Shown here: in pieces, positions 17,253-25,136 of the stretch
Numbering within the stretch: the stretch's first letter is position 1
Layout of the letters: each line of letters starts with the position of its first letter
From: Candidatus Aenigmatarchaeota archaeon
GTDB lineage: Archaea > Aenigmatarchaeota > Aenigmatarchaeia > GW2011-AR5
DNA: 64,000 bases
Direction: 5' to 3'
NCBI GenBank assembly: GCA_016180945.1
Contig: JACPAG010000002.1
Coordinates: 20,885-84,884, forward strand
The notes under the pieces: generated by a model
Database searches by the model: none
What the model saw: only the letters and a program-made list of their open reading frames with translations
Told to the model about the DNA's origin: nothing
Program-made: the position numbers and the translations under genes

Positions 17253-17344
17253 ATGATGGTCGGTGTGAGCATCATGGTGTGTTCACCATGATGCTAACGT
17301 TGGCGTATACAGCAACAGCTGTATACGCCTACACCGACCATCAT
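17253..17344 (+). repeat. Family C structured repeat, copy C1
   Basis: A closed three-way junction in sequence: outer arms ATGATGGTCGGTGT and ACACCGACCATCAT (14 bp), enclosing a hairpin with arms GCATCATGGTG/CACCATGATGC (loop TGTT) and another with arms GGCGTATACAGC/GCTGTATACGCC. The second copy is at 22454. CCAAATATA occurs on both sides (about 17226 and 17362), possibly a target duplication. It sits between the start of the PAC2 gene and the end of the SGNH gene. Confidence 0.65.
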
Positions 17345-17389
17345 TTGTTAAGTTAAAACAATCCAAATATATGCTATTTAGATTCATAA

Positions 17390-18187
17390 TCATCTTCCAA
17401 TTCTCATTCTTCCTAAAATACCACGCTTGTTGTTATCCTCGCCGAGCCATGCATCTAGGATAGACTTAACGCCTTGGTCGAATATAGCCTCTGCCATTGC
17501 AGAATAACCTTTTGGGTTAAAATGCAAACCGTCATTTGCATACTCTCCTCTCATCCACCCGTCTTCAGTTGCAGTTGCTGCAAAAAGATCGACACAATTA
17601 ATGCCGTTTCTGGTAGAATATTCTTTTATCCTGTCATTAAGTCTTCTACGACCTTCAACCAAAAAACGGGCTCGTTCACGTTCTTCTGGCGCAACAAGTA
17701 CTGAGGGAACCGTGACAGAAATTGGTTGAGCGCCTGCTTCTCTAAATCTGTCATATATAGAAAATAAAATGCCAGCTATAGACTCTGCAGCATGTTCTAC
17801 GTCAGAATCGGACTGCAGAAAATAACCTAGATTATTAGATCCGCCAAGAAGGATGCACACATCAGGAGATAAATCCAAAACACGACTAAAGGATATTTCA
17901 ACACCTCCTCCCATACTATCAAGATAAAGACTATTACTTCCAACTAACATTCCATCTTGGCTTAGATTATCGATGTAAACATCAAATGGCTTTTTATGTC
18001 GTCTTAGGTATTCTCCGACCATTCGCTGTAAAAAGAACGTATAGGGTAAGTACGTTACTGTAACCCCCTCATTACCTTGAATTTTATAATGCCCTTTTGT
18101 AAGGCTATCGCCCAGGGCTACGATTGAGCGCTCTGTTTTCACAAAATCTTTTGATTCCTTAAATCTATAAAAAGCCATGCCGTTCAA
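17390..18187 (-). CDS. SGNH/GDSL-family hydrolase
   Basis: 265 residues. Block I ALGDSLTKG carries the nucleophile serine (about residue 28), block III GGSNNLG the oxyanion Asn, and block V NDGLHFNPKGY the catalytic Asp-x-x-His. No signal peptide, so probably cytoplasmic. The family covers esterases, acyl-thioesterases and carbohydrate deacetylases; the substrate is unknown. A second ATG nine bases in is an alternative start. Confidence 0.8.
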   Translation of the reverse strand: MNGMAFYRFKESKDFVKTERSIVALGDSLTKGHYKIQGNEGVTVTYLPYTFFLQRMVGEYLRRHKKPFDVYIDNLSQDGMLVGSNSLYLDSMGGGVEISFSRVLDLSPDVCILLGGSNNLGYFLQSDSDVEHAAESIAGILFSIYDRFREAGAQPISVTVPSVLVAPEERERARFLVEGRRRLNDRIKEYSTRNGINCVDLFAATATEDGWMRGEYANDGLHFNPKGYSAMAEAIFDQGVKSILDAWLGEDNNKRGILGRMRIGR

Positions 18188-18278
18188 AAACCCTTGAAGA
18201 CATGATGGAAATACGTTCTCGTCTTACTTCAACAACGAAAAGTCTTTTAAACTGCCAATACAATTATTCTTGATTTCT

Positions 18279-18704
18279 ATGCCGTTCAGATTTCTCGAGG
18301 ATATAGCCATAGCCGATGTCGCTTTCGAAGCGTCCGGTAAGACGCTGGAACATCTTTTCGAATCTTGCGCGTTAGCCACGACACAGGTGATGGTCGACCT
18401 GAAAACCATCGGCAAAGAAGTTTCAAAAGAGATGACAGTCAAAGCCAGGGACGTTGACAAGCTTCTGCGGGATTTTCTCGATGAAATAATTTTTATCAAG
18501 GACTCGGACCTCCTTGTTTTCTCCAGATTCAATGTAAAGATAAAGAAAAACGGCGTCTATGAATTAAAGGCTAATGCCTATGGCGAAAAGCTGGATATGA
18601 AGAAGCACAAGTTCGGCGTCGACGTGAAAGCCACGACGATGCACATGTTTGAAGTGAAAGAAGAAAAAGACGGCTGGAAGGCGAGGGTGATACTGGATAT
18701 TTAA
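18279..18704 (+). CDS. Archease, RtcB activator
   Basis: 141 residues. MPFRFLEDIAIADVAFEASGKT is the archease N-terminus with its conserved acidic residues, and KHKFGVDVKATTMHMF matches the C-terminal metal-site region. Archease lets RtcB turn over many times during tRNA ligation. RtcB is encoded 2.4 kb upstream on the same strand and BHB-intron tRNAs are present in the window. An in-frame TTG nine bases upstream is less likely as the start. Confidence 0.9.
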   Translation: MPFRFLEDIAIADVAFEASGKTLEHLFESCALATTQVMVDLKTIGKEVSKEMTVKARDVDKLLRDFLDEIIFIKDSDLLVFSRFNVKIKKNGVYELKANAYGEKLDMKKHKFGVDVKATTMHMFEVKEEKDGWKARVILDI

Positions 18705-18973
18705 TGGAGATATACAAATCCTCTAGCTGCAAAAAAATCGTCAATTTTTTGATTAACCTTTCTCTCTATTATCGGCGCTAGTTCTCCTCGGAAAATTTGA
18801 ACATATGAGAGGTCCTCCGGATATACATCCGCAGCGTAGTGCCCAATGCACTTTGTTACTGTATTTCCAGAAACATTGTATTCTATAGCCATCCTTACCC
18901 TAAGAGTTGTATCCCTGATGCCTATCCGCATAGGGTGCTCGAAACTTACGTGTTCTACAGGCATAACCCTCAT
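18701..18973 (-). CDS. Orphan small protein
   Basis: 90 residues, mixed alpha/beta, no recognised domain. Its 3' end overlaps that of archease by 4 nt in a convergent arrangement. Function unknown. Confidence 0.5.
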   Translation of the reverse strand: MRVMPVEHVSFEHPMRIGIRDTTLRVRMAIEYNVSGNTVTKCIGHYAADVYPEDLSYVQIFRGELAPIIERKVNQKIDDFFAARGFVYLH

Positions 18974-19029
18974 TTATAGCTGACCATAACTTTATATTTT
19001 CTTTTGCTGTATTCAATCTGGTGAAACCT

Positions 19030-19065
19030 ATGGCAAAGAAAAAGAAAGAAAGCGGATGCTGCTGA
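19030..19065 (+). CDS. 11-residue Lys/Cys peptide, copy 1
   Basis: Encodes MAKKKKESGCC, with a GGTGA ribosome-binding site 6 nt before the ATG. The identical peptide is encoded at 19863 with different synonymous codons (GGA/GGG, TGC/TGT), again behind GGTGAT. Two copies flanking a metal-responsive regulator, with a C-terminal Cys-Cys, suggest a genuine metal-related micropeptide. It is far too short for standard gene finders and no family is known to me. Confidence 0.55.
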   Translation: MAKKKKESGCC

Positions 19066-19103
19066 ACTTTTTCACATTTTTCTGTTTTTATTAATTAATT
19101 CTA

Positions 19104-19511
19104 TCAGTATTCTTTTGCGCATGAAACGCAGCAGAAAACAAGGTTTTTGCCTTTAATAAGCTCTTTATGCCCGCCCCTGTAAACAGAGCACCCGCAGTGC
19201 GCGCATATGCTGAGCTGCGGCTTAACTGCTATCTCAAGCAGGGAACCAAACCTGTTGAGTATTATCCTAACAAATTTTTTCCCGGGGTTGGTAAGCCTGT
19301 AAACCTTCTTCTCCCTTGCTTCTACAGTCCGGATTCCTACGTAACCTATTTTTCTCAGCGATTTCAGGAACGGGTATATCTGGCCGGGGCTTGCTTTTTT
19401 GCCCATTTTTTCCCGTATCTCTTTTATCAGTTCGTATCCGTGCCTCGGCTTTGAGTATAAAGAAATCAAAACGTAGAATTTCACAAGGTTGTCTATCTTC
19501 ACTTCCTTCAT
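19104..19511 (-). CDS. PadR-type regulator with Cys-rich metal-sensing tail
   Basis: 135 residues. Residues 5-75 are a PadR winged helix (SLYSKPRHGYELIKEI, then SPGQIYPFLKSLRKIGYV). The C-terminal 40 residues carry CAHCGC and FCCVSC, a treble-clef/TRASH-like metal-binding module. The gene is divergent from a membrane-protein gene across an AT-rich region with a 21-bp palindrome. By context it senses copper or another soft metal and controls the locus through 25.6 kb. Confidence 0.8.
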   Translation of the reverse strand: MKEVKIDNLVKFYVLISLYSKPRHGYELIKEIREKMGKKASPGQIYPFLKSLRKIGYVGIRTVEAREKKVYRLTNPGKKFVRIILNRFGSLLEIAVKPQLSICAHCGCSVYRGGHKELIKGKNLVFCCVSCAKEY

Positions 19512-19540
19512 GCAAATACTTTGTAAAGATAATATTAAAT

Positions 19541-19561
19541 ATATATCAAAATATGATATAT
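19541..19561. promoter_or_regulatory. Palindromic operator between divergent metal genes
   Basis: ATATATCA aaata TGATATAT, a perfect 8+8 inverted repeat, in the 63-nt gap between the PadR gene and the 19575 gene. It overlaps the only good TATA-like sequences for both directions, as expected for an autorepressor site. The PadR protein is the natural candidate ligand. Confidence 0.55.
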
Positions 19562-19574
19562 AGAGGTGAATACC

Positions 19575-19811
19575 ATGGCGTTAAATCCGAAGGCATTCGC
19601 TTTCGCGTCAGCAGCGGTAACCGTTGCCGTTGACATAAGCGGATACGTGTGGCACGGCCTGCTTCAGAAACCGTCCCTTATGAATTCGCTCTACCCGGGA
19701 TTCTGGAGCAACTGGACACTGATGATCATAGGTCTGGCCGGCACCGTAGCAGCAGCTTACGCACTGGGCTATCTGTTTGCGTGGGCGTACAATAAAAAGG
19801 AAAAGAAATAG
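19575..19811 (+). CDS. DUF5676-like two-helix membrane protein
   Basis: 78 residues. The start MALNPKAFAFA and two membrane helices (about 5-25 and 46-70) resemble DUF5676, small membrane proteins common beside heavy-metal ATPases in bacteria and archaea. GAGGTGA precedes the ATG. It is the first gene of the rightward metal locus. Function unknown. Confidence 0.6.
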   Translation: MALNPKAFAFASAAVTVAVDISGYVWHGLLQKPSLMNSLYPGFWSNWTLMIIGLAGTVAAAYALGYLFAWAYNKKEKK

Positions 19812-19862
19812 GAAACGTTGAAGAAGAGTCTGAATTTTGTAATTATTAGATGAGGTGATAAA

Positions 19863-19898
19863 ATGGCAAAGAAGAAGAAAGAAAGCGGGTGCTGTTAA
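19863..19898 (+). CDS. 11-residue Lys/Cys peptide, copy 2
   Basis: Encodes MAKKKKESGCC again, behind GAGGTGAT 4 nt before the ATG. It sits between the DUF5676-like gene and a broken membrane-protein gene, in the direction of the copper ATPase. A second, unrelated 11-codon frame (19916-19951, MAKFRIGGEMR) ends overlapping the next ATG and might be a leader. Confidence 0.55.
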   Translation: MAKKKKESGCC

Positions 19899-19947
19899 AA
19901 ACTCAGAAGTGAACCATGGCAAAATTCAGAATAGGTGGTGAAATGAG

Positions 19948-20153
19948 ATGACAATCTGGATTGAGATTGCAAAGTTTTTAGCAGGGGCAGTGGCTTGGGA
20001 TGTATTTGTACACGCAAACTTCCATCAAAAGTAGAACCAAAATTACTGGGTGTACATTGGACTAACAAGGTAAATAAAGCAGCCATTGCAGCTAATTTGA
20101 TAGCCTTAGTGTTACTGGTTTATGCAGGCTGGTTTAGCGGATTGAACCTCTAA
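19948..20153 (+). pseudogene. Frameshifted small membrane protein gene
   Basis: From the ATG at 19948 the frame reads MTIWIEIAKFLAGAVAWDVFVHA and then meets a TAG at 20032. A shift of frame near 20020 continues PSKVEPKLLGVHWTNKVNK and a hydrophobic helix ending WFSGLNL at 20151. Together they make a plausible 65-residue, two-helix protein. It is either a single-base frameshift or a sequencing error. It belongs to the metal locus by position. Confidence 0.5.
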
Positions 20154-20209
20154 TAAAGCGGTGTGCAAAACAAATTTAGTTGGCGGGATGTATTTGTAGT
20201 GGGATAAAA

Positions 20210-22309
20210 ATGGCAAAAGACCCTATCTGCGGCATGTACGTGGACGAGAAGAAAGCTAATTTCAGGACCGTCCAGGACGGCTTGACATACTATTTCTGCA
20301 GCGAGAACTGCCTGAAGGAATTTCTCAGGCCGCAGGAAGAAATGAAAAAATTAAAATACATAACAATATTCAGCCTTGTGTTAGGCACGCTAACGCTATT
20401 TTTTGAGTATTTCTATCCGATAAAACCATTTGGAATTTCAAATTACATCTTGCTGTTCCTTCTTGCTACGCCTGTCCAGTTCATTGGTGGCTGGCGGTTT
20501 TACAAGGGCACTCTGGACGCGATAAAGGCCAGGCAGGCCAATATGGACTCGCTGATCGCGATAGGCACCACTGCCGCGTGGGTGTACAGCACCGTATTCA
20601 CGTTTCAGGGAATACTTTGGCCCCGGATATTCCCAAGCGTGACAGCAGGCGGGCCCGAAGTCTATTTCACCGAATCAGGACTGATAATCGGCTTTATTCT
20701 TCTGGGCAGGTACATGGAGCATCTTGTAAAGGGTCGCGCTTCTAACGCTATAAGAAAGCTGGTCGACCTGCAGCCGAAAATGGCAAAGGTGATCAGGAAA
20801 GGCAGTGAAACAGAAATTCCGGTAGAGGAGGTAAAGGTCGGCGATATCGTTGTTGTCAGGCCCGGGGAAAAGATACCGGTGGATGGAATCATTCTGGAGG
20901 GGTCATCAGCAATAGACGAATCGATGATAACCGGCGAATCGATGCCGGTTGATAAGAAAAAGGGAGATGAAGCGATAGGTGCGACCATAAACAAGTCTGG
21001 ATTGCTCAAGATAAAGGCCGCCAAAGTCGGGTCTGATACAGCATTATCACAGATCGTCAAGATGGTGCAGGAAGCTATAGCTCACCGGGCGCCCATGCAG
21101 CGGCTCGCCGACGTAGTGTCATCGTATTTTGTCCCTGCAGTAGTCGCCGTTGCCGTAGGCTCATTCCTGTTCTGGCACTACGTCGCGGGGCTGCCTTTTG
21201 CGGTAGCGCTCACAACGCTGATAGCTGTCCTCATAATAGCGTGTCCCTGTGCGCTCGGGATAGCAACGCCTGCTGCTATCATGATAGGCGCCGGCAAAGG
21301 CGCGCAGAACGGCATACTGATAAAGAGCGGCGAATACCTCGAAAAGGCAAGGAAAATCAACACGATCGTATTTGACAAGACGGGAACGCTTACCAATGGC
21401 GAGCCGGAGGTAACTGACATAATCGCAATAAACTCAAAAGAAAAAGATATTCTGCTCTACGCGGCCGCAGCCGAAAGCGGTTCTGAGCATCCGCTGGGGC
21501 AGTCCATAGTGAAATATGCAAAGGCAGAAAACGTCAAGATAGGCGAGCCGAAGAATTTCCGGGCGATTAGCGGCCACGGCATTTCTGCTTCCTATCGCGG
21601 CAAAAAAATACTTCTCGGCAACAGGAAGCTCATGACAAAAAACAGGGTAGCAATAGAGAAAGAAGATAAGATTCAGCAACTCGAGCATGACGGCAAAACT
21701 GTCATGTTAATCGCCATAAACAAAAAGCTGGCCGGGCTGATAGCTGTTGCCGATACACTGAAGGAAAATTCCGGCGAAGCCGTGAAGAAGCTCGAATCGA
21801 TGGGAATAAAAGTAATCATGATAACAGGGGATAATCCGAGAACTGCCGATGCGATTGCAAAAAAGCTCGGCATAAAAAGCGTCCTTGCAGAAGTCCTCCC
21901 GCAGGACAAGGCAAAGGAAATCAGGAAATTGCAACGTGAAAAGATAGTTGCAATGGTCGGAGACGGCATAAATGACACTCCTGCGCTTGCGCAAGCCGAC
22001 GTTGGCATCGCAATCGGCGCTGGCACGGATATAGCAAAGGAAACAGGAGGGATTGTGCTTATAAAGAACGACTTGCGCGATGTTGTGGGTGCCATCAAGC
22101 TCAGCAAGAAAACCGTCAGGAAAATGAAAGAGAATCTTTTCTGGGCATTCGTTTATAATGTCGCGCTTATACCTGTTGCTGCCGGCGTGCTTTACCCGGT
22201 TTTCGGCATTATGCTTAATCCAGTTTTCGCGGCAATAGCGATGGCCCTGAGCTCTGTAACCGTAGTAGGCAACTCGATGCTGCTCAACAAGTACAAGCTT
22301 GGATTATAG
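20210..22309 (+). CDS. copA: Copper-exporting P1B-type ATPase with YHS domain
   Basis: 699 residues. An N-terminal YHS metal-binding domain (DPICGM at 4-9; Cys30 and Cys34) replaces the usual HMA domain. Membrane metal site CPC at 345-347 (IACPCALG), phosphorylated Asp389 in DKTGT, SEHPLG nucleotide motif, and [10 protein letters not shown] are present; the last helices carry [12 protein letters not shown], as in Cu+ pumps. It exports Cu+ (or Ag+) from the cytoplasm. The start MAKDPICGM is chosen over upstream codons. Its TAG stop forms the left edge of repeat B2. Confidence 0.92.
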   Translation: MAKDPICGMYVDEKKANFRTVQDGLTYYFCSENCLKEFLRPQEEMKKLKYITIFSLVLGTLTLFFEYFYPIKPFGISNYILLFLLATPVQFIGGWRFYKGTLDAIKARQANMDSLIAIGTTAAWVYSTVFTFQGILWPRIFPSVTAGGPEVYFTESGLIIGFILLGRYMEHLVKGRASNAIRKLVDLQPKMAKVIRKGSETEIPVEEVKVGDIVVVRPGEKIPVDGIILEGSSAIDESMITGESMPVDKKKGDEAIGATINKSGLLKIKAAKVGSDTALSQIVKMVQEAIAHRAPMQRLADVVSSYFVPAVVAVAVGSFLFWHYVAGLPFAVALTTLIAVLIIACPCALGIATPAAIMIGAGKGAQNGILIKSGEYLEKARKINTIVFDKTGTLTNGEPEVTDIIAINSKEKDILLYAAAAESGSEHPLGQSIVKYAKAENVKIGEPKNFRAISGHGISASYRGKKILLGNRKLMTKNRVAIEKEDKIQQLEHDGKTVMLIAINKKLAGLIAVADTLKENSGEAVKKLESMGIKVIMITGDNPRTADAIAKKLGIKSVLAEVLPQDKAKEIRKLQREKIVAMVGDGINDTPALAQADVGIAIGAGTDIAKETGGIVLIKNDLRDVVGAIKLSKKTVRKMKENLFWAFVYNVALIPVAAGVLYPVFGIMLNPVFAAIAMALSSVTVVGNSMLLNKYKLGL

Positions 22310-22405
22310 TGAAACCAGAAAAGAATAAGCATATAATACTTCTGGTTTTACATACAGTTCCCAAGGTTGTAATACCCATATTTATTTCCTTGGAGAACTA
22401 TAAAG
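22306..22405 (+). repeat. Family B structured repeat, copy B2
   Basis: TATAGTGAAACCAGAA pairs with TTCTGGTTTTACAT, and AGTTCCCAAGG pairs with CCTTGGAGAACT, ending ACTATAAAG. The loops contain AATA/TAATACC motifs shared with B3. It begins inside the copA stop codon. A transcription terminator role, a mobile element, or both are possible. Confidence 0.65.
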
Positions 22406-22435
22406 TAATTATTGTTGTAAAAATTGTTTATTAGG

Positions 22436-22614
22436 ATTGTGTCCAATAAACAAATGATGATCGGTGTGAGGAGTATGGTGTGTTCACCATACTCCTAAAT
22501 TTGACCTATACCTTGCAGAACAGAGTTCTGCGGGGTATCAGAAAGCTTTGCTTTCTGAAGACGTCAACAGACGTATAGGTCTACACCGACCATCATACAC
22601 AAAATGGACACAAT
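22436..22614 (+). repeat. Family C structured repeat, copy C2
   Basis: Core 22454-22596: outer arms ATGATGATCGGTGT and ACACCGACCATCAT, first hairpin arms GGAGTATGGTG/CACCATACTCC, second arms GACCTATAC...GTATAGGTC enlarged by nested triloop palindromes (TGCAGAAC/GTTCTGCG; CAGAAAGC TTT GCTTTCTG). Perfect inverted repeats ATTGTGTCCA (22436-22445) and TGGACACAAT (22605-22614) flank it. The same architecture with different arm sequences as C1 indicates conserved structure. Confidence 0.65.
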
Positions 22615-22632
22615 TGTATATTAGGTGGCGTC

Positions 22633-23124
22633 ATGACAAAAATAAATTTCGGCAACAGGCAGATAGGTTTTATTATTGTTTTATTCTCCGTAGCGTTTGC
22701 GCTGGTTATAGCCGATTTCACAAGAAAGGTCGAAAGCCTGAACGCAGTGCTCCACCAGAACTGCAGCCTTCCAGACGCTGTATGCCCGTTCATAGGGATG
22801 CCTTATCAGGCAACCGTCGGATTTGCTGTCACGGGAATTTTGCTTGTATTCGGTATTATGCTTATTCTGATAAGCAGGAAAGGCGAACATCTGGAAATGG
22901 AGGCAAGGGAAAAAACAGAAGCTGTAATAAAAAAATTGAACAAAGACGAGCAGAAGGTATTCGAGATTGTGAGGATATCCGGCGCTGTATTCCAGAGCGA
23001 GCTTGTGGAAAAATCGGGATTGACAAAAGTCAGGATTACCAGAATCTTGGACAAGCTCGAAGCCAAAGGCCTCGTGGAAAGAAAAAGGCGCGGCATGACA
23101 AATATTGTGACAGTAAAGCAATGA
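22633..23124 (+). CDS. Membrane-anchored winged-helix regulator
   Basis: 163 residues. Two membrane helices (about 12-30 and 60-83) bracket an extracytoplasmic loop with two cysteines (NCSLPDAVC). The C-terminal 75 residues form a MarR/IclR-like winged helix (FQSELVEKSGLTKVRITRILDKLEAKGLVERKRRG). This layout is common in archaeal membrane-tethered transcription factors. By position it may respond to extracellular metal. Confidence 0.7.
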   Translation: MTKINFGNRQIGFIIVLFSVAFALVIADFTRKVESLNAVLHQNCSLPDAVCPFIGMPYQATVGFAVTGILLVFGIMLILISRKGEHLEMEAREKTEAVIKKLNKDEQKVFEIVRISGAVFQSELVEKSGLTKVRITRILDKLEAKGLVERKRRGMTNIVTVKQ

Positions 23125-23173
23125 ACTAATTCTTGTAATAATTTTCTTTTTCCGGGGTTTTTCTTAACAACTA

Positions 23174-23223
23174 GACGCAACGAAGACTGACGCACCGCTG
23201 TGCGTCGATCCATCATGCGTCAG
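23174..23223. repeat. Family D palindrome, copy 1
   Basis: Core GACGCAC cgct GTGCGTC (23189-23206), preceded by AGACT. An outer pair GACGCA...TGCGTC (23174 and 23217) extends it. The same core is found at 26909, 44844, 57319 and 60673. Confidence 0.65.
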
Positions 23224-23308
23224 CCCATTCGACGAAAAAGCCTAATGAAACTAGTTTCACCTAGCTGCTTATCTGCTGTTTCATCCATACAAAGAACAGG
23301 TGAAGCTA

Positions 23309-23848
23309 ATGGATACGAAACTAATCAGCGTTGCCATAATAAGCGCGCTTATAGGAGTAATCGCGTTTATGGGATTCCAGCTTTACGGAACACCGACAGG
23401 CAAAGCAACAGCATCAGGACCGTACCAGGGGTTTGCAACCTACGAGGAAATGATGCAGGCGCATCACGGAAATCAAGTCCAAGACACGGGATGCGGAATG
23501 GAATCAGGACCGTCTGCATCACAGTTTGCAACCGGCGAGCTTACAGACTACGGCGTAACGCTCGACAACAGCGGCTACGAGCAGTTGCTCAATGCAAATG
23601 CGCTAAAGCTGAGCGCGGAACAGACAAAAAAAATAGTCGGGCTTGACATACAAATACCGTGCTGCGGATTCCAGAAAATACAGGCTTCGGGCAACTGCGA
23701 ATGCGGCCATCACATAGCATTGGTGGGCCTGGCAAAACTGCTGGCGTTGAAAGGCTATGAAAGAGATGCAATACAGCAGCAGTTGGACATCTGGAAGAAC
23801 ATCTTCTACCCTAACGGCGTGGAAAGCGGGGCAGGTGCGTGCGGATGA
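23309..23848 (+). CDS. Exported Cys/His-rich protein of the metal locus
   Basis: 179 residues with one N-terminal membrane segment (5-24). The exported part has EEMMQAHHG, then Cys62, and a C-terminal block with IPCCGFQ (Cys118-119) and CECGHH (Cys130, Cys132, His134-135), followed by ALVGLAKLLALKGY. The block resembles the CCGF...CxCGHH family seen near metal and sulfur genes. GGTGA precedes the ATG at 23309. Probably a periplasm-facing metal binder; the partner gene overlaps by ATGA. Confidence 0.65.
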   Translation: MDTKLISVAIISALIGVIAFMGFQLYGTPTGKATASGPYQGFATYEEMMQAHHGNQVQDTGCGMESGPSASQFATGELTDYGVTLDNSGYEQLLNANALKLSAEQTKKIVGLDIQIPCCGFQKIQASGNCECGHHIALVGLAKLLALKGYERDAIQQQLDIWKNIFYPNGVESGAGACG

Positions 23849-24363
23849 AAATGTTAGCGGCATTTGTTTTTTCTTTTTTTTCTTTACTTTTAATTCCCTC
23901 TGGTGTTTATGCCCACTGTCCATTGTGCAGCGCAGCAACAGGCATGGCCGTTGCGACTACGCGCCTTTACGGCATTGACGACATTGTAGTGGGTCTTTTC
24001 ATTGGCGCCTTTGCGGTTTCAACCGCCTTGTGGATGAATAATATCGCATTGAAAAAGAACAGGAAAAAAGAATACATGCCGCATCAGCCGTTAGTTTTCG
24101 TGCTGGTTTCCCTTGCGGCGACCATTGCAACTCTTTACTTTTCAGGGTTGCTTGACTCGAGGTATCAGATTTTAGGTGTAGACAAGATATTTTTTGGAAC
24201 AGTCACGGGCACTGTTATAACATTGCTTTCATTTGAATTCCACAATAAACTGCGGCTGTACAATGGTAATAAAAACTATCTGCCCATGCAGGGCATTATT
24301 CTGCCCCTGCTAGCCGTTGTAATCGCAGGCTTTGGATTTTACATAATGGGGTGGTTTGTGTGA
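23845..24363 (+). CDS. Membrane protein with N-terminal HCPLC motif
   Basis: 172 residues. A signal peptide (1-23, ending VYA) would leave a mature N-terminus HCPLC, a compact soft-metal site. About four membrane helices follow. The ATG overlaps the previous stop (ATGA), so the two are translationally coupled. No named family; it could be a metal-transfer or redox membrane partner of the 23309 protein. Confidence 0.65.
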   Translation: MKMLAAFVFSFFSLLLIPSGVYAHCPLCSAATGMAVATTRLYGIDDIVVGLFIGAFAVSTALWMNNIALKKNRKKEYMPHQPLVFVLVSLAATIATLYFSGLLDSRYQILGVDKIFFGTVTGTVITLLSFEFHNKLRLYNGNKNYLPMQGIILPLLAVVIAGFGFYIMGWFV

Positions 24364-24824
24364 AAGACGAAAACAAGGCCGATCTGACCAGCAAGGAAGA
24401 CCTGGCAATCGCCGTTATGAACCTGATAAGCATAGAAGAGCATCTCTCATTCACCGTAATGAAGACTGGGAAGAAAGAATATCTGCACATATTGGGCTCT
24501 GTAAGGAAATTGCGCATAGGTCTTATGAAATCCCTTTTGAACAACACGGAAGGCGAGTTGTGGTGCATCAGCAAGCATCTCCTTGCTGCCACGATGCGGC
24601 AGATGGAGACGGCTACGAAATACATCGATGCCGACGGGGAAAAAGCCCATGAGATTTTAAAGGGGGCATTCGGGGCATACGGCCTTTTCTGGCTGCTGCA
24701 AAAAAGTGGCGATGATGCGAAAGGTGTTTTGAAAGTGCTAAAAGACCTGGGGAAGAAGGGCGCATGGAAAAAAAAGGTGTCCAAAACACTAAAGGAAATT
24801 TTAGAGTGCTGTTTTGAGAAATAG
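24360..24824 (+). CDS. Helical cytoplasmic protein, unknown
   Basis: 154 residues from the GTG at 24360, which overlaps the preceding stop (GTGTGA) and has GGGGTGG upstream. All-helical, no metal motifs apart from a C-terminal ECCFEK. It lies inside the tightly spaced metal operon, so it is probably cofunctional. No family recognised. Confidence 0.55.
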   Translation: MKDENKADLTSKEDLAIAVMNLISIEEHLSFTVMKTGKKEYLHILGSVRKLRIGLMKSLLNNTEGELWCISKHLLAATMRQMETATKYIDADGEKAHEILKGAFGAYGLFWLLQKSGDDAKGVLKVLKDLGKKGAWKKKVSKTLKEILECCFEK

Positions 24825-24829
24825 GCGGT

Positions 24830-25111
24830 ATGATGATGAAAAAGAAGAACAATAGGTTTTACGTCATCGTTGGGATAATTGTAGTGGCAGCTGTTTTTGG
24901 TATACTGTTTCTTTTGCAAAAAACCCCCTATCAAAATCTGCCAAATTACGCCACAGACGAATGCGGCAATCTTCAAGATGTTTCAAACATACAGCACCTG
25001 AGCCACCACCCGCAGCAGTACAGGGACTGCATAAGCCGCGTAGAGCCGCAGAAATTTTTTGAGGCAACAGGCCAGAGTTTGGACGACTTCGCAAAAAGGA
25101 ACGGTTGGTGA
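24830..25111 (+). CDS. Single-anchor exported small protein
   Basis: 93 residues. Membrane anchor at about 9-28, then a short exported domain with two cysteines (DECGNL, YRDCISR) and a His-rich stretch HLSHHPQQ. Starts 5 nt after the previous gene. Probably a metal-binding or structural part of the locus; no family known. Confidence 0.55.
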   Translation: MMMKKKNNRFYVIVGIIVVAAVFGILFLLQKTPYQNLPNYATDECGNLQDVSNIQHLSHHPQQYRDCISRVEPQKFFEATGQSLDDFAKRNGW

Positions 25112-25136
25112 TTTCACGAAAAAGAAAGATAAGTCT

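Noticed and set aside
22548..23129. 193-residue frame overlapping the membrane regulator
   Set aside because: Out-of-frame shadow of the 22633 gene; basic, low-complexity translation with no domain, beginning in repeat C2.
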